The translations under genes were made by a program, and so were the position numbers. The notes beneath the pieces were generated by a model that was not told the origin of the DNA, did no database searches, and was given only the letters and a program-made list of their open reading frames with translations. Shown piece by piece: positions 7,314-13,714 of a stretch of DNA of 22,698 nt (the first letter of the stretch is position 1; each line of letters opens with the position of its first letter). Origin of the DNA: Treponema sp. (GTDB taxonomy: Bacteria; Spirochaetota; Spirochaetia; Treponematales; Breznakiellaceae); assembly GCA_031266095.1 (NCBI GenBank), contig JAISBR010000013.1, positions 1 to 22,698 on the forward strand. The letters run 5' to 3'.

Positions 7314-10300
7314 TTATTCCGACCTTTTTCTCAAGTGTCCGGGAGGACAGCCGGCTATTTTTTTAAAAACCCGGCAAAAATAAGCCTGATCCTGAAAACC
7401 ACAGCGGAAAGCGATTTCCTGGACGGTTTCATCGGTTTGACGGAGCAGATCCGAGGCAAGAAAAACCCGGTACCGGTTCAGGTAGTCCCAGAGGGAGAGG
7501 CCCATTTCCCGGTGAAAAATCCGGGTCAGATAATCCTCGCTCACGTTGACCGACTCCGCCACTTTCCACCGGGAGATACGGGCTTCGGCATGCTGGTTAA
7601 AATAGAGTATCGTCTTTTTGACCAACGCGCCGGTATGAGGGGGCAGGATCTCATCCCCGGCGATAAGGGACTTGAGCCGGCGGAGGAATTCCGGGGCGGA
7701 AGCGGCGGCGCTGTTACAGATGACAAGCCGGGAATACCTGCTCAAGGTCATGACTTCTGCGGCTGAATCAATGCGGCCGGCTATCATCAAAAGGGGAACC
7801 GTTATCATCAGGGGATGCCGCCGTACCGCGGCGGCGGTTTCATTACTCATCCCGTTAACAATAATCAGCGAAGGGCTGACCATCGCCGCCGTCTCGTTAA
7901 ACGCGGCCATGGAATCTATGTTGATAATATCCGCCTGAATTCCCTCCCCTCCGTCGAGTCGGGGATACTCCCGGTTTCCCGGAAAACCGATACAGAGGAC
8001 GATTCCCCGTTCAGGGGCTCGCAGGGCCTTTTCCACCGCAGCGGCGATAGAGTTTTCCGAACCGTAGATATCGGCAATGCCGCCGGCTATGCCGTTGGTG
8101 AAGCCGCCGGATTCAACCGCGGGGGATTTTTTCCCGTAACACAAAAAGGGAATATCGGCAAAATCCGCCTTTCCCCGCAGGCTTAAGACCCGCAGGTAAT
8201 CTTCCTTGACGGCCGCGGCGGCGTTCCAGACAATAAAGGCGGTCCGGCCCGGAAGCTCCGCCGATTTTTTTATATCCCTGACCAGGGGCAGGTCGAAAAA
8301 ATTCGCCGGCAGAAGCGCGGAATCCGAGAGGGCCAGGATATGATCCTGGCGGTTCAGCGCCTGAACGGAAATCTCCCTGCCGGTAAGGCTTATCCAGGGA
8401 AGCGTTACGGAACAGGTTATGCCGTCGCGGGAAAATTCGCCGCCATGCATCAGAATGATCCGTTCAGCCAGAAGGAGGCCGTGTTTTCGCCGGGTACCCG
8501 GCGTCACGCCGGTTTTTCCGGACCGGCGGAAACTAATGACAAGGCCCCCGCAGGCGAGGGCCGCAGATACCCCGTCCCCGTACTCCTCCCGAATAAGGGA
8601 AAAACACAGGGACAGCCGGGCCGTATCCCCCAGGAGCAGGGGAAAAAGTCCTATTCCCGGCAGAAGTTCATCGGGATCGAAAAGGGTTTTCTTCAAAACC
8701 GGCTCGTCTATCCGGGAGAGGATTAAATCGATCAGACTGCCCGCCTCAGCCTCTCGGGAAACGACAAGAGATTTTAATTTGAGAATATCATCCCATATTC
8801 CTCCGCCGAGGGAGTATTTTTTTTCCAGTTCCTCAACCTGTTCCATCACCCCGGTCAGAGGATCGTAAAATTCATTTTCCAGGGCGGTGAGCAGCTCCGA
8901 CTTTGCCTGTTCCGCCTGTTCGGCGATACGTTTTGCCCTGACCATCTCTTCAAACAAAAAGATACCCTTGAGCGCATAACTTACGGCGGACCTGAGTTCC
9001 TCAAATATGACGCCGTCATGAATGGGGACATCATGGATAAAATAACCCAGGGACTGGTTTTCGATAAACAGGGGCTGCACCATAAATATCCCGTCCGTGT
9101 ATTGGGCCTTGAGGTCCGGGGGGACCAGAAGCCCGGCGGGAAAGCGCTGTTCCCGCCGGGGGCTGATCCCCTGGGGAGAAAAGCTGCCCACACAGCGGGA
9201 AATTTTTTCATCCTCAAATAAAACAATCGCCGCGGCGCTGATCCCTATTTTGGGCAGATGACGGGCGAGGCTCTGTACCAGAGAACCGCGATCCCTGGCG
9301 CCAAGGAGTTCACATTTCAGGGAATTAAGGGCGCTGTTCCATTTTTCCTTTTCATACTGGGCCTGGGTGGTAAGCTGTTCCCGGATGTGAAAGACGCTCC
9401 GGTACAAGGCCGGTTCTATCCTCGCGAGTACGGCCGGGGGAATCAGGCCGGAACGAGAGATATCTTCCAGCAGTTTCAAAAGCCATTCAACCTCCCGGCC
9501 GGAATGGAAATAATGGAACAGCGCTTTTTCAAAGAGATGAAAGAACGCCGGTTCTTTTCCGTGAAACAGGGCGTCTATGACCGGAACTACCATTCCGTCC
9601 ACAGCGCTTTCTTCCAGGTTAAAATATTCCGCGGCCATTTTGACAAGGGCCTCCGACGCGGAGCCTTCGGGAATATTCTCCAATGGCCCGCTCCCGGCAT
9701 ACACGCAGCCACAGGATTCCCGGATCACCGGTTCCGAGGCCAGCAGCACATCCTCGGTTTTTGCGGATCTTTTACCGAGGAGTTTCATGATAATACCGAA
9801 AGATTGACTGCTTAATTCGTTGTAGGGTATATGTACCGTGGACAGGGGGCTTTCCAGAATCCTGCTTTCAATGGAATTGTTAAAACCTGCGGCACGGTAA
9901 TCTTCCGGTACGTGATAGCCCTCCTTCATGAAATAATTGACCGCGCCAAAAACCATCAGATCGCTTGAACCGATGAGGGTGTCAAAATCCCGGCCCGGAA
10001 CCAGGGAGCGGTCTTTGAAAAGCTGGGCCGCCGCCGCATCTCCGCTGTTCCAGTTGAAGGGGTCTGTAATCAGGGGGCTCTTTTGCGGAGCGGGCAGTCC
10101 CGCTTCCCTGAGCGCATCCTGGTAGCCCCGAAACCGGGCCGTGGCGGACTGATGAAAATCAGGCCCCCTGAGAAAGGCTATGTTCCGGGCGCCGTGGACG
10201 CGGATACAGTGACCGGCCAGGGCCCTCATCCCGTTATACGCGTCAAACTCAACACAGGGGCGGCCGGGTATCTTATACGACAAGGTTACATAGGGCAGCG

Positions 10301-10586
10301 GATCAAAGCCCGAATGAAAATGTTCAAATTCTTCGGTTGTCCCGGTATACCGAATCGCCGAACTCCAGCTGATAAGACCGTCCAGGTTTTCCGGGTTAAC
10401 CAGGGAATACACCGGATTGCGGAGATTCTCCCAATCCTGCCGGGCGTTAAGCCTCCCCCCCGGGAAAATAAACAGACTTGCATTTTCGATAAGGGCAGTC
10501 CTGACAAACGAGGGCCAGACGTTCAGGGAAGCCCCGGTATGGATAGAAGCAAGAACCAGTCCTATCCGCTTCTTAACGGAAGCCAT
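7314..10586 (-). CDS. Giant hybrid AraC-family regulator with LacI-type sensor and degenerate kinase/receiver parts
   Basis: A 1090-residue soluble regulator, probably of the downstream sugar operon. Residues 6-290 look like a LacI/periplasmic-binding-type ligand domain: RIGLVLASI at the start, ARNIAFLRGPDFHQSA, and DTLIGSSDLMVFGAV. Residues about 430-545 resemble a GAF-type domain. At 561-577, AKSELLTALENEFYDPL mirrors a histidine-kinase H-box, but the phospho-accepting His is Asn571. Residues 700-718 recall an ATPase G-box (LLLAERIILMHGGEF) without the glycine-rich lid. Residues about 860-975 look like a receiver domain with Asn911 where the phospho-Asp would be. Residues 985-1088 are the AraC DNA-binding domain, with two helix-turn-helix units. 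Phosphotransfer therefore looks lost and direct sugar sensing is likely. No ribosome-binding site precedes the ATG. Confidence 0.85.
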   Translation of the reverse strand: MASVKKRIGLVLASIHTGASLNVWPSFVRTALIENASLFIFPGGRLNARQDWENLRNPVYSLVNPENLDGLISWSSAIRYTGTTEEFEHFHSGFDPLPYVTLSYKIPGRPCVEFDAYNGMRALAGHCIRVHGARNIAFLRGPDFHQSATARFRGYQDALREAGLPAPQKSPLITDPFNWNSGDAAAAQLFKDRSLVPGRDFDTLIGSSDLMVFGAVNYFMKEGYHVPEDYRAAGFNNSIESRILESPLSTVHIPYNELSSQSFGIIMKLLGKRSAKTEDVLLASEPVIRESCGCVYAGSGPLENIPEGSASEALVKMAAEYFNLEESAVDGMVVPVIDALFHGKEPAFFHLFEKALFHYFHSGREVEWLLKLLEDISRSGLIPPAVLARIEPALYRSVFHIREQLTTQAQYEKEKWNSALNSLKCELLGARDRGSLVQSLARHLPKIGISAAAIVLFEDEKISRCVGSFSPQGISPRREQRFPAGLLVPPDLKAQYTDGIFMVQPLFIENQSLGYFIHDVPIHDGVIFEELRSAVSYALKGIFLFEEMVRAKRIAEQAEQAKSELLTALENEFYDPLTGVMEQVEELEKKYSLGGGIWDDILKLKSLVVSREAEAGSLIDLILSRIDEPVLKKTLFDPDELLPGIGLFPLLLGDTARLSLCFSLIREEYGDGVSAALACGGLVISFRRSGKTGVTPGTRRKHGLLLAERIILMHGGEFSRDGITCSVTLPWISLTGREISVQALNRQDHILALSDSALLPANFFDLPLVRDIKKSAELPGRTAFIVWNAAAAVKEDYLRVLSLRGKADFADIPFLCYGKKSPAVESGGFTNGIAGGIADIYGSENSIAAAVEKALRAPERGIVLCIGFPGNREYPRLDGGEGIQADIINIDSMAAFNETAAMVSPSLIIVNGMSNETAAAVRRHPLMITVPLLMIAGRIDSAAEVMTLSRYSRLVICNSAAASAPEFLRRLKSLIAGDEILPPHTGALVKKTILYFNQHAEARISRWKVAESVNVSEDYLTRIFHREMGLSLWDYLNRYRVFLASDLLRQTDETVQEIAFRCGFQDQAYFCRVFKKIAGCPPGHLRKRSE

Positions 10587-10591
10587 AGTAC

Positions 10592-10620
10592 ATTATGGAT
10601 TGAATAAACCCTTTCCGCAA
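10592..10620 (-). promoter_or_regulatory. Predicted promoter of the AraC regulator operon
   Basis: On the minus strand TTGCGG (10620-10615), 17 bases, then CATAAT (10597-10592). The -10 box matches 5 of 6. Only five bases separate it from the ATG at 10586, which also lacks a ribosome-binding site, so a leaderless transcript is plausible. Confidence 0.45.
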
Positions 10621-10693
10621 TGAGCCTCCGCGCAGCAAGCTCGCAAGCTACGTTTGCGGCGCGGTATCTTAAGCGTTGCGTTAGTTCAAAGAG

Positions 10694-10721
10694 TTGTTCG
10701 ATAACTTCAGTTGTCGAACAA
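10694..10721. repeat. Hairpin element
   Basis: TTGTTCGATAAC (10694-10705) pairs with GTTGTCGAACAA (10710-10721) across a four-base loop, with one T·G position. It shares the TTGTTC...GAACAA ends with the other hairpins of this family. Confidence 0.7.
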
Positions 10722-10737
10722 ATTCCTTATAAAAACA

Positions 10738-10758
10738 GCAAAAGGCGGAGCCTTTTGC
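10738..10758. repeat. GGA-triloop hairpin
   Basis: GCAAAAGGC (10738-10746) and GCCTTTTGC (10750-10758) form a perfect 9-bp stem with a GGA loop, the same loop as the hairpin at 248-262. Confidence 0.75.
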
Positions 10759-10760
10759 GA

Positions 10761-10818
10761 GACTTGTTCAACAACCAGAACCTGATAGGATTCGGTACAA
10801 TAGGTTGTTGAACAAGTC
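10761..10818. repeat. 16-bp inverted repeat
   Basis: GACTTGTTCAACAACC (10761-10776) and GGTTGTTGAACAAGTC (10803-10818) are perfect complements around a 26-base spacer. Confidence 0.85.
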
Positions 10819-10825
10819 CAATACC

Positions 10826-10922
10826 GTCTGGTTTAATACCAAATTTTTGTAAACGGTGCATTATTTCAGTCGCGGCAAAGTAGTTGCTTACGCAACATCA
10901 AGGGCAAGGTATTAAACCAGAC
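10826..10922. repeat. 15-bp inverted repeat, TTTAATACC type
   Basis: GTCTGGTTTAATACC (10826-10840) and GGTATTAAACCAGAC (10908-10922) are perfect complements, 67 bases apart. The 166-213 element has the same arm core. The spacer carries further small palindromes. Confidence 0.85.
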
Positions 10923-11138
10923 TTTCGAATAAATTTTCCGGAGCAAGCGCGAACCGAAGGTTCGACAGGGTATGGACCCCGCCTTCCAATCAATGCTTTT
11001 TACAAAAAAGCGCGGGCCCTGCGTGTCAGACCGAAGGTCCGCGCACAGGGCCCGCCTAGTGTCAGGCACGGTTTGCGTTACCTCTGTTAAACGCCGTACA
11101 AGCTGTTTGAAACGCCCTCCATCGCGTGTCCCTACACC
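10923..11138. other. Non-coding gap with GAA-triloop hairpins
   Basis: Rest of the 550-base gap between the regulator and the lipoprotein genes. It holds CGAACC-GAA-GGTTCG (10950-10964) and a larger inverted repeat GCGGGCCCTG (11012-11021) / CAGGGCCCGC (11046-11055) enclosing GACC-GAA-GGTC (11029-11039). No gene is seen. Confidence 0.65.
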
Positions 11139-11510
11139 TTAATCCAACTCGCGCTCTAGCAGCAGGTATTTTGAACCTGCTATCCTTTCTATAGCGGCAT
11201 TAAAATTTACCGTGCTGTTTTTTGTGGTAAATTGTATTTTATCACTCTCAAGGCTCTCTACCTTTACCCATATTGTATGCAAACCATTGGAAACGGCGAT
11301 AGTCTTAGTCTGACCTTTTGCTATCGGCTGATTTCTGTTTCTTAGTATTCCATCCAAATAAACAAATAATTTCCCATCATCCATGTATGTTCCGGCACGT
11401 GTCACAGCAACCGATGATGTTGCACATCCGGCAAACCAATATCCAACCACGAGTAAGATAATAAAGGAAACGCTTCTTCTAGTGACCTTCCCAAATGACC
11501 TGTGATACAT
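11139..11510 (-). CDS. Small putative lipoprotein, paralogue of its upstream neighbour
   Basis: A 123-residue unrecognised protein with a signal segment (SFIILLVVGYWFAGC) ending in a spirochaete-style lipobox at Cys29. The mature part contains DDGKLFVYLDGI and SNGLHTIWVKV, which align with DTGKLYIYVDDQ and NNGVHYIYGKC in the gene upstream, so the two are duplicated. I start at 11510 because an AGGAGG site ends six bases earlier; the frame also has ATGs at 11513 and 11528. The stop of the upstream gene overlaps this site (TAAGGAGG), implying coupled translation. Likely a periplasmic or membrane-tethered protein of unknown role. Confidence 0.75.
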   Translation of the reverse strand: MYHRSFGKVTRRSVSFIILLVVGYWFAGCATSSVAVTRAGTYMDDGKLFVYLDGILRNRNQPIAKGQTKTIAVSNGLHTIWVKVESLESDKIQFTTKNSTVNFNAAIERIAGSKYLLLERELD

Positions 11511-11521
11511 CATAATCCTCC

Positions 11522-12043
11522 TTACCATATATTTCCGTAACTTTCCTGAATGTCCTGGTCGGTTTGCCGGCCCGTATCATCACTGACCTCGCTACGGTTT
11601 ATAACCAGTTTTGTTATTCCAAATAGTTTCGTTTTTTTAAATAGTTTTGTTTCTCCAATTTGCCGGGATTCTTTCACGATTTCTGCTGAAAAGGACAAGG
11701 TAGTAGAATCGGCGGTGAAATTGATGGCATCGCTAGTTAATTTTCCACATTTCCCGTAGATATAATGTACTCCGTTATTAACAGGGTATGACCAACCCTC
11801 CCCCTTGCCTATCGGCACCTTTTCATTTATGCACTGATCATCAACATATATGTACAATTTCCCTGTGTCCAGTTTTGTTGCACTACGCTGGATGTTAATA
11901 ACCGTTTGGGATAGTGCTGGGCGAATTGGCGGAGGGCTTACACAAGATATAAAAACCAGCGTCAATACTGATACTACAATGGAAAGCGGCATTAAGTTCT
12001 TCATCTTTCCACGGACCGATAAATTTTTCTTCAAACAAGCCAT
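11522..12043 (-). CDS. Putative lipoprotein of unknown function
   Basis: A 173-residue unrecognised protein. It has a basic N-terminus, a hydrophobic segment (LMPLSIVVSVLTLVF) and a lipobox-like FISC with Cys34. Residues about 59-92 (DTGKLYIYVDD through NNGVHYIYGK) form a short beta-rich module repeated in the downstream gene. The C-terminal 50 residues, with a small repeat LFKKTKLFGITKL, are absent from the shorter paralogue. AAAGGAG sits six bases before the ATG, a clear start. It probably forms a two-gene unit with 11139-11510. Confidence 0.78.
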   Translation of the reverse strand: MACLKKNLSVRGKMKNLMPLSIVVSVLTLVFISCVSPPPIRPALSQTVINIQRSATKLDTGKLYIYVDDQCINEKVPIGKGEGWSYPVNNGVHYIYGKCGKLTSDAINFTADSTTLSFSAEIVKESRQIGETKLFKKTKLFGITKLVINRSEVSDDTGRQTDQDIQESYGNIW

Positions 12044-12114
12044 TATGTTCTCCTTTACTTTGGCAAAAGTATACCATTATGCGTTTGTAGTTATAAAAGC
12101 GAATATTTATTTAC

Positions 12115-12126
12115 CTATGGCGACAT
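12115..12126 (-). other. Three-codon micro-ORF with strong ribosome-binding site
   Basis: AGGAGG, five bases, then ATG TCG CCA TAG. The site is as strong as any in the window, yet the reading frame stops after three codons. It lies 71 bases upstream of the 12043 lipoprotein start. It could be a leader or the relic of a lost gene. Confidence 0.4.
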
Positions 12127-12161
12127 GGATACCTCCTCATTTTAAATTCCTATGACGCCTA

Positions 12162-12194
12162 CTATGTGTTATGCATAGCTGCGCCGTACTCCAT
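12162..12194 (-). other. Ten-codon micro-ORF with strong ribosome-binding site
   Basis: AGGAGG, six bases, then an ATG opening MEYGAAMHNT followed by TAG. It begins 17 bases after the stop of the 12211-12960 gene, the spacing expected for the next gene of an operon. Either a short peptide or the truncated start of a decayed gene. Confidence 0.4.
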
Positions 12195-12210
12195 TATTTT
12201 CCTCCTCTAT

Positions 12211-12960
12211 TTATGGGATGAGTGCCAAAACTAGAGGCCCCCAGGGTCCTTTCTTCCCGTCATTCTCTATCTGTACCGCAAAAAAAGCAGTCTTCCCGCT
12301 GTCCCCAAACTCAAACTCAACCAGGTCCTTTTTCCGTTGGGTGTAGAAGGACTTGTGTAAATCGTCGGGGTTCGCGGGGGGCTGCTGAAAATCTACCATC
12401 CGTGGCAGATTTTCAGCTTGGGAGTTTTCGCTATGCGGAAACTCCACAGGATTTGTTGTAACCGCCATCCCTGGCGGTGCAATCACGCTGTACCATATCC
12501 GGTAGCCCTTGTTGGCAGGATCGTCGGGACTGCCGGTCACGTAGGTGATCCGCAGCCCCAGTTCATGCCGTCCCACCAGGTAGGTCTCTACGGTTACCTG
12601 CGCCGTGGGCACGGTTGAGGGCGTCGGGTGCGGATCGTGGGGTTTCAAGCCTAAACTGATGAGGTCTGAATCGAGCAGGGGCGGCGTGAGGAAATACCGC
12701 CGCTTGAAATCCCGCATACAGCCGGACAGTGCGTCGAATGCTTCTTTGCATTGGGCATTTGCCACGGGAGTACGAGTGGTCTCGTTTTTGGCGGTTTCCA
12801 GGGCGGCCCTGGCGGCGTCCCTGAGGGTGGTCAGTTCCGTTAAGGCCGGATAGGGGATATTCCAGCTGGTTTGTTTGATGGTACAAACCGTAATCCAGTC
12901 ATCGGCCATAACCAGGATACCGCTCCTTGCCGAAGGGAGCCAGTCTTTTGGTACTGCCAT
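12211..12960 (-). CDS. Conserved hypothetical protein with C-terminal fibronectin-like region
   Basis: A 249-residue protein with no signal peptide. The N-terminus MAVPKDWLPSARSGILVMAD opens a helical half, with TRTPVANAQCKEAFDA at about 62-77 and YFLTPPLLDSDLISLGL at 89-105. A Pro-rich hinge (HDPHPTPSTVP) leads to a beta-rich half ending DSGKTAFFAVQIENDGKKGPWGPLV (220-244). From memory this layout matches a family of uncharacterised proteins in gut Bacteroidetes, Firmicutes and treponemes. AGGAGGAG lies upstream of the ATG at 12960; the frame extends to 12996 but without such a site. Residues about 165-195 look inserted and coincide with three DNA hairpins. Confidence 0.72.
   Translation of the reverse strand: MAVPKDWLPSARSGILVMADDWITVCTIKQTSWNIPYPALTELTTLRDAARAALETAKNETTRTPVANAQCKEAFDALSGCMRDFKRRYFLTPPLLDSDLISLGLKPHDPHPTPSTVPTAQVTVETYLVGRHELGLRITYVTGSPDDPANKGYRIWYSVIAPPGMAVTTNPVEFPHSENSQAENLPRMVDFQQPPANPDDLHKSFYTQRKKDLVEFEFGDSGKTAFFAVQIENDGKKGPWGPLVLALIP
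12384..12478. repeat. Three tandem hairpins inside a coding region
   Basis: GCTGAAAATCT / AGATTTTCAGC (12384-12394, 12407-12417); GGAGTTTTCGC-TAT-GCGGAAACTCC (12421-12445, one G·T pair); ACCGCCA-TCCC-TGGCGGT (12461-12478). The first and third share a CCATCC(G/C)TGG centre. All three lie in frame within the 12211-12960 gene. Confidence 0.8.
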
Positions 12961-12988
12961 GTTACTACTCCTCCTATGAATATGCATT

Positions 12989-13005
12989 GGGGTCATTTTG
13001 ACCCC
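12989..13005. promoter_or_regulatory. Perfect hairpin in the leader of the hypothetical gene
   Basis: GGGGTCA (12989-12995) and TGACCCC (12999-13005) form a 7-bp stem with a three-base loop, 28 bases upstream of the ATG at 12960. It could affect translation or bind a regulator; no T-run follows it. Confidence 0.5.
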
Positions 13006-13025
13006 TGAAAACCGTGAATGCGCGC

Positions 13026-13214
13026 CCTATTAGGCCGGACGGGATCCCTATTAGGTTGGACAGGATCCCTGTTGGGTTGGACGGGATACCTTTTGACTTA
13101 GACGGGGTCTTGTTTGAGTTGGGCGGGATCCCGTTTAAGTTGATCGGGATCTTTTTTGAGTTAGATGGGATCCCCTTTGAGTTGACCGGGCACCCTGACA
13201 AGTTGACAGGGTTT
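13026..13214. repeat. 21-bp tandem array, about 9 copies
   Basis: Diverged units of period 21, with a GGGATCCC palindrome core and a TTTGAGTTG-like linker; phase marks fall at 13038, 13059, 13080, 13101, 13122, 13143, 13164 and 13185. As 21 is three codons times seven, both strands read through as seven-residue repeats (for example GIPFELD), but no ribosome-binding site fits and such peptides are probably not made. Confidence 0.82.
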
Positions 13215-13266
13215 TCGAAAGGAGAATTATAATTAAAAAACGGAAATTGAGCGGTTAATTTGACCA

Positions 13267-13286
13267 GGGGGGGGGGGGGGGGGGGG
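13267..13286. repeat. Run of 20 Gs
   Basis: Homopolymeric G tract about 310 bases upstream of the minus-strand gene starting at 12960. Poly-G runs mutate by slippage and tune promoters in Treponema pallidum. Here no promoter box is clearly placed around it, and an assembly artefact is possible. Confidence 0.85.
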
Positions 13287-13714
13287 TAAAATTAGAAAGC
13301 CACTTATTTGCATAATATGAGCCGTAAACCGTGAGCGGGCAATTCCGCTTTGTGGAATTACCCGTGGGGCGGCTGGAAGGCTGTGGGCGGCTATTGTCAA
13401 AAACATGGAAATAGTATAGTCTTTTTTGCGATTTTGCGCAACTATTTTGTTAAGAATCTCGGCAATTCTCAGTTTAGAAAAATGTGATAAAATCCTCTCA
13501 GGGGGATAGGAAGCAATTCCATACCGTTAAGTTTTGGAACCGCAGCCTTGAAAACCAAAACCCGATCCCTGCTGCCGGGGTAGGGCAAGTCCCTATGCTC
13601 TCAATCCTCCCCAATGTCTGCTCAGATAAACCGCATTCAGACGCGGGAATAGGTCTCACTTCGGTAACATTTTCTAAATGAGGCATTTTGGATAACGCCC
13701 CTTTACCTTCAGAG
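13287..13714. other. Non-coding gap downstream of the NlpC/P60 gene
   Basis: Contains one clear hairpin, CGGG-C-AATTCC (13336-13346) with GGAATT-A-CCCG (13354-13364). Short frames are open on both strands at 13484-13833, but none has a ribosome-binding site, a recognisable domain or a consistent codon pattern. I see no gene. Confidence 0.5.

Noticed and set aside
13014..13232. Heptad-repeat protein encoded by the 21-bp array
   Set aside because: Both strands are equally open because the period is a multiple of three; no ribosome-binding site supports either.
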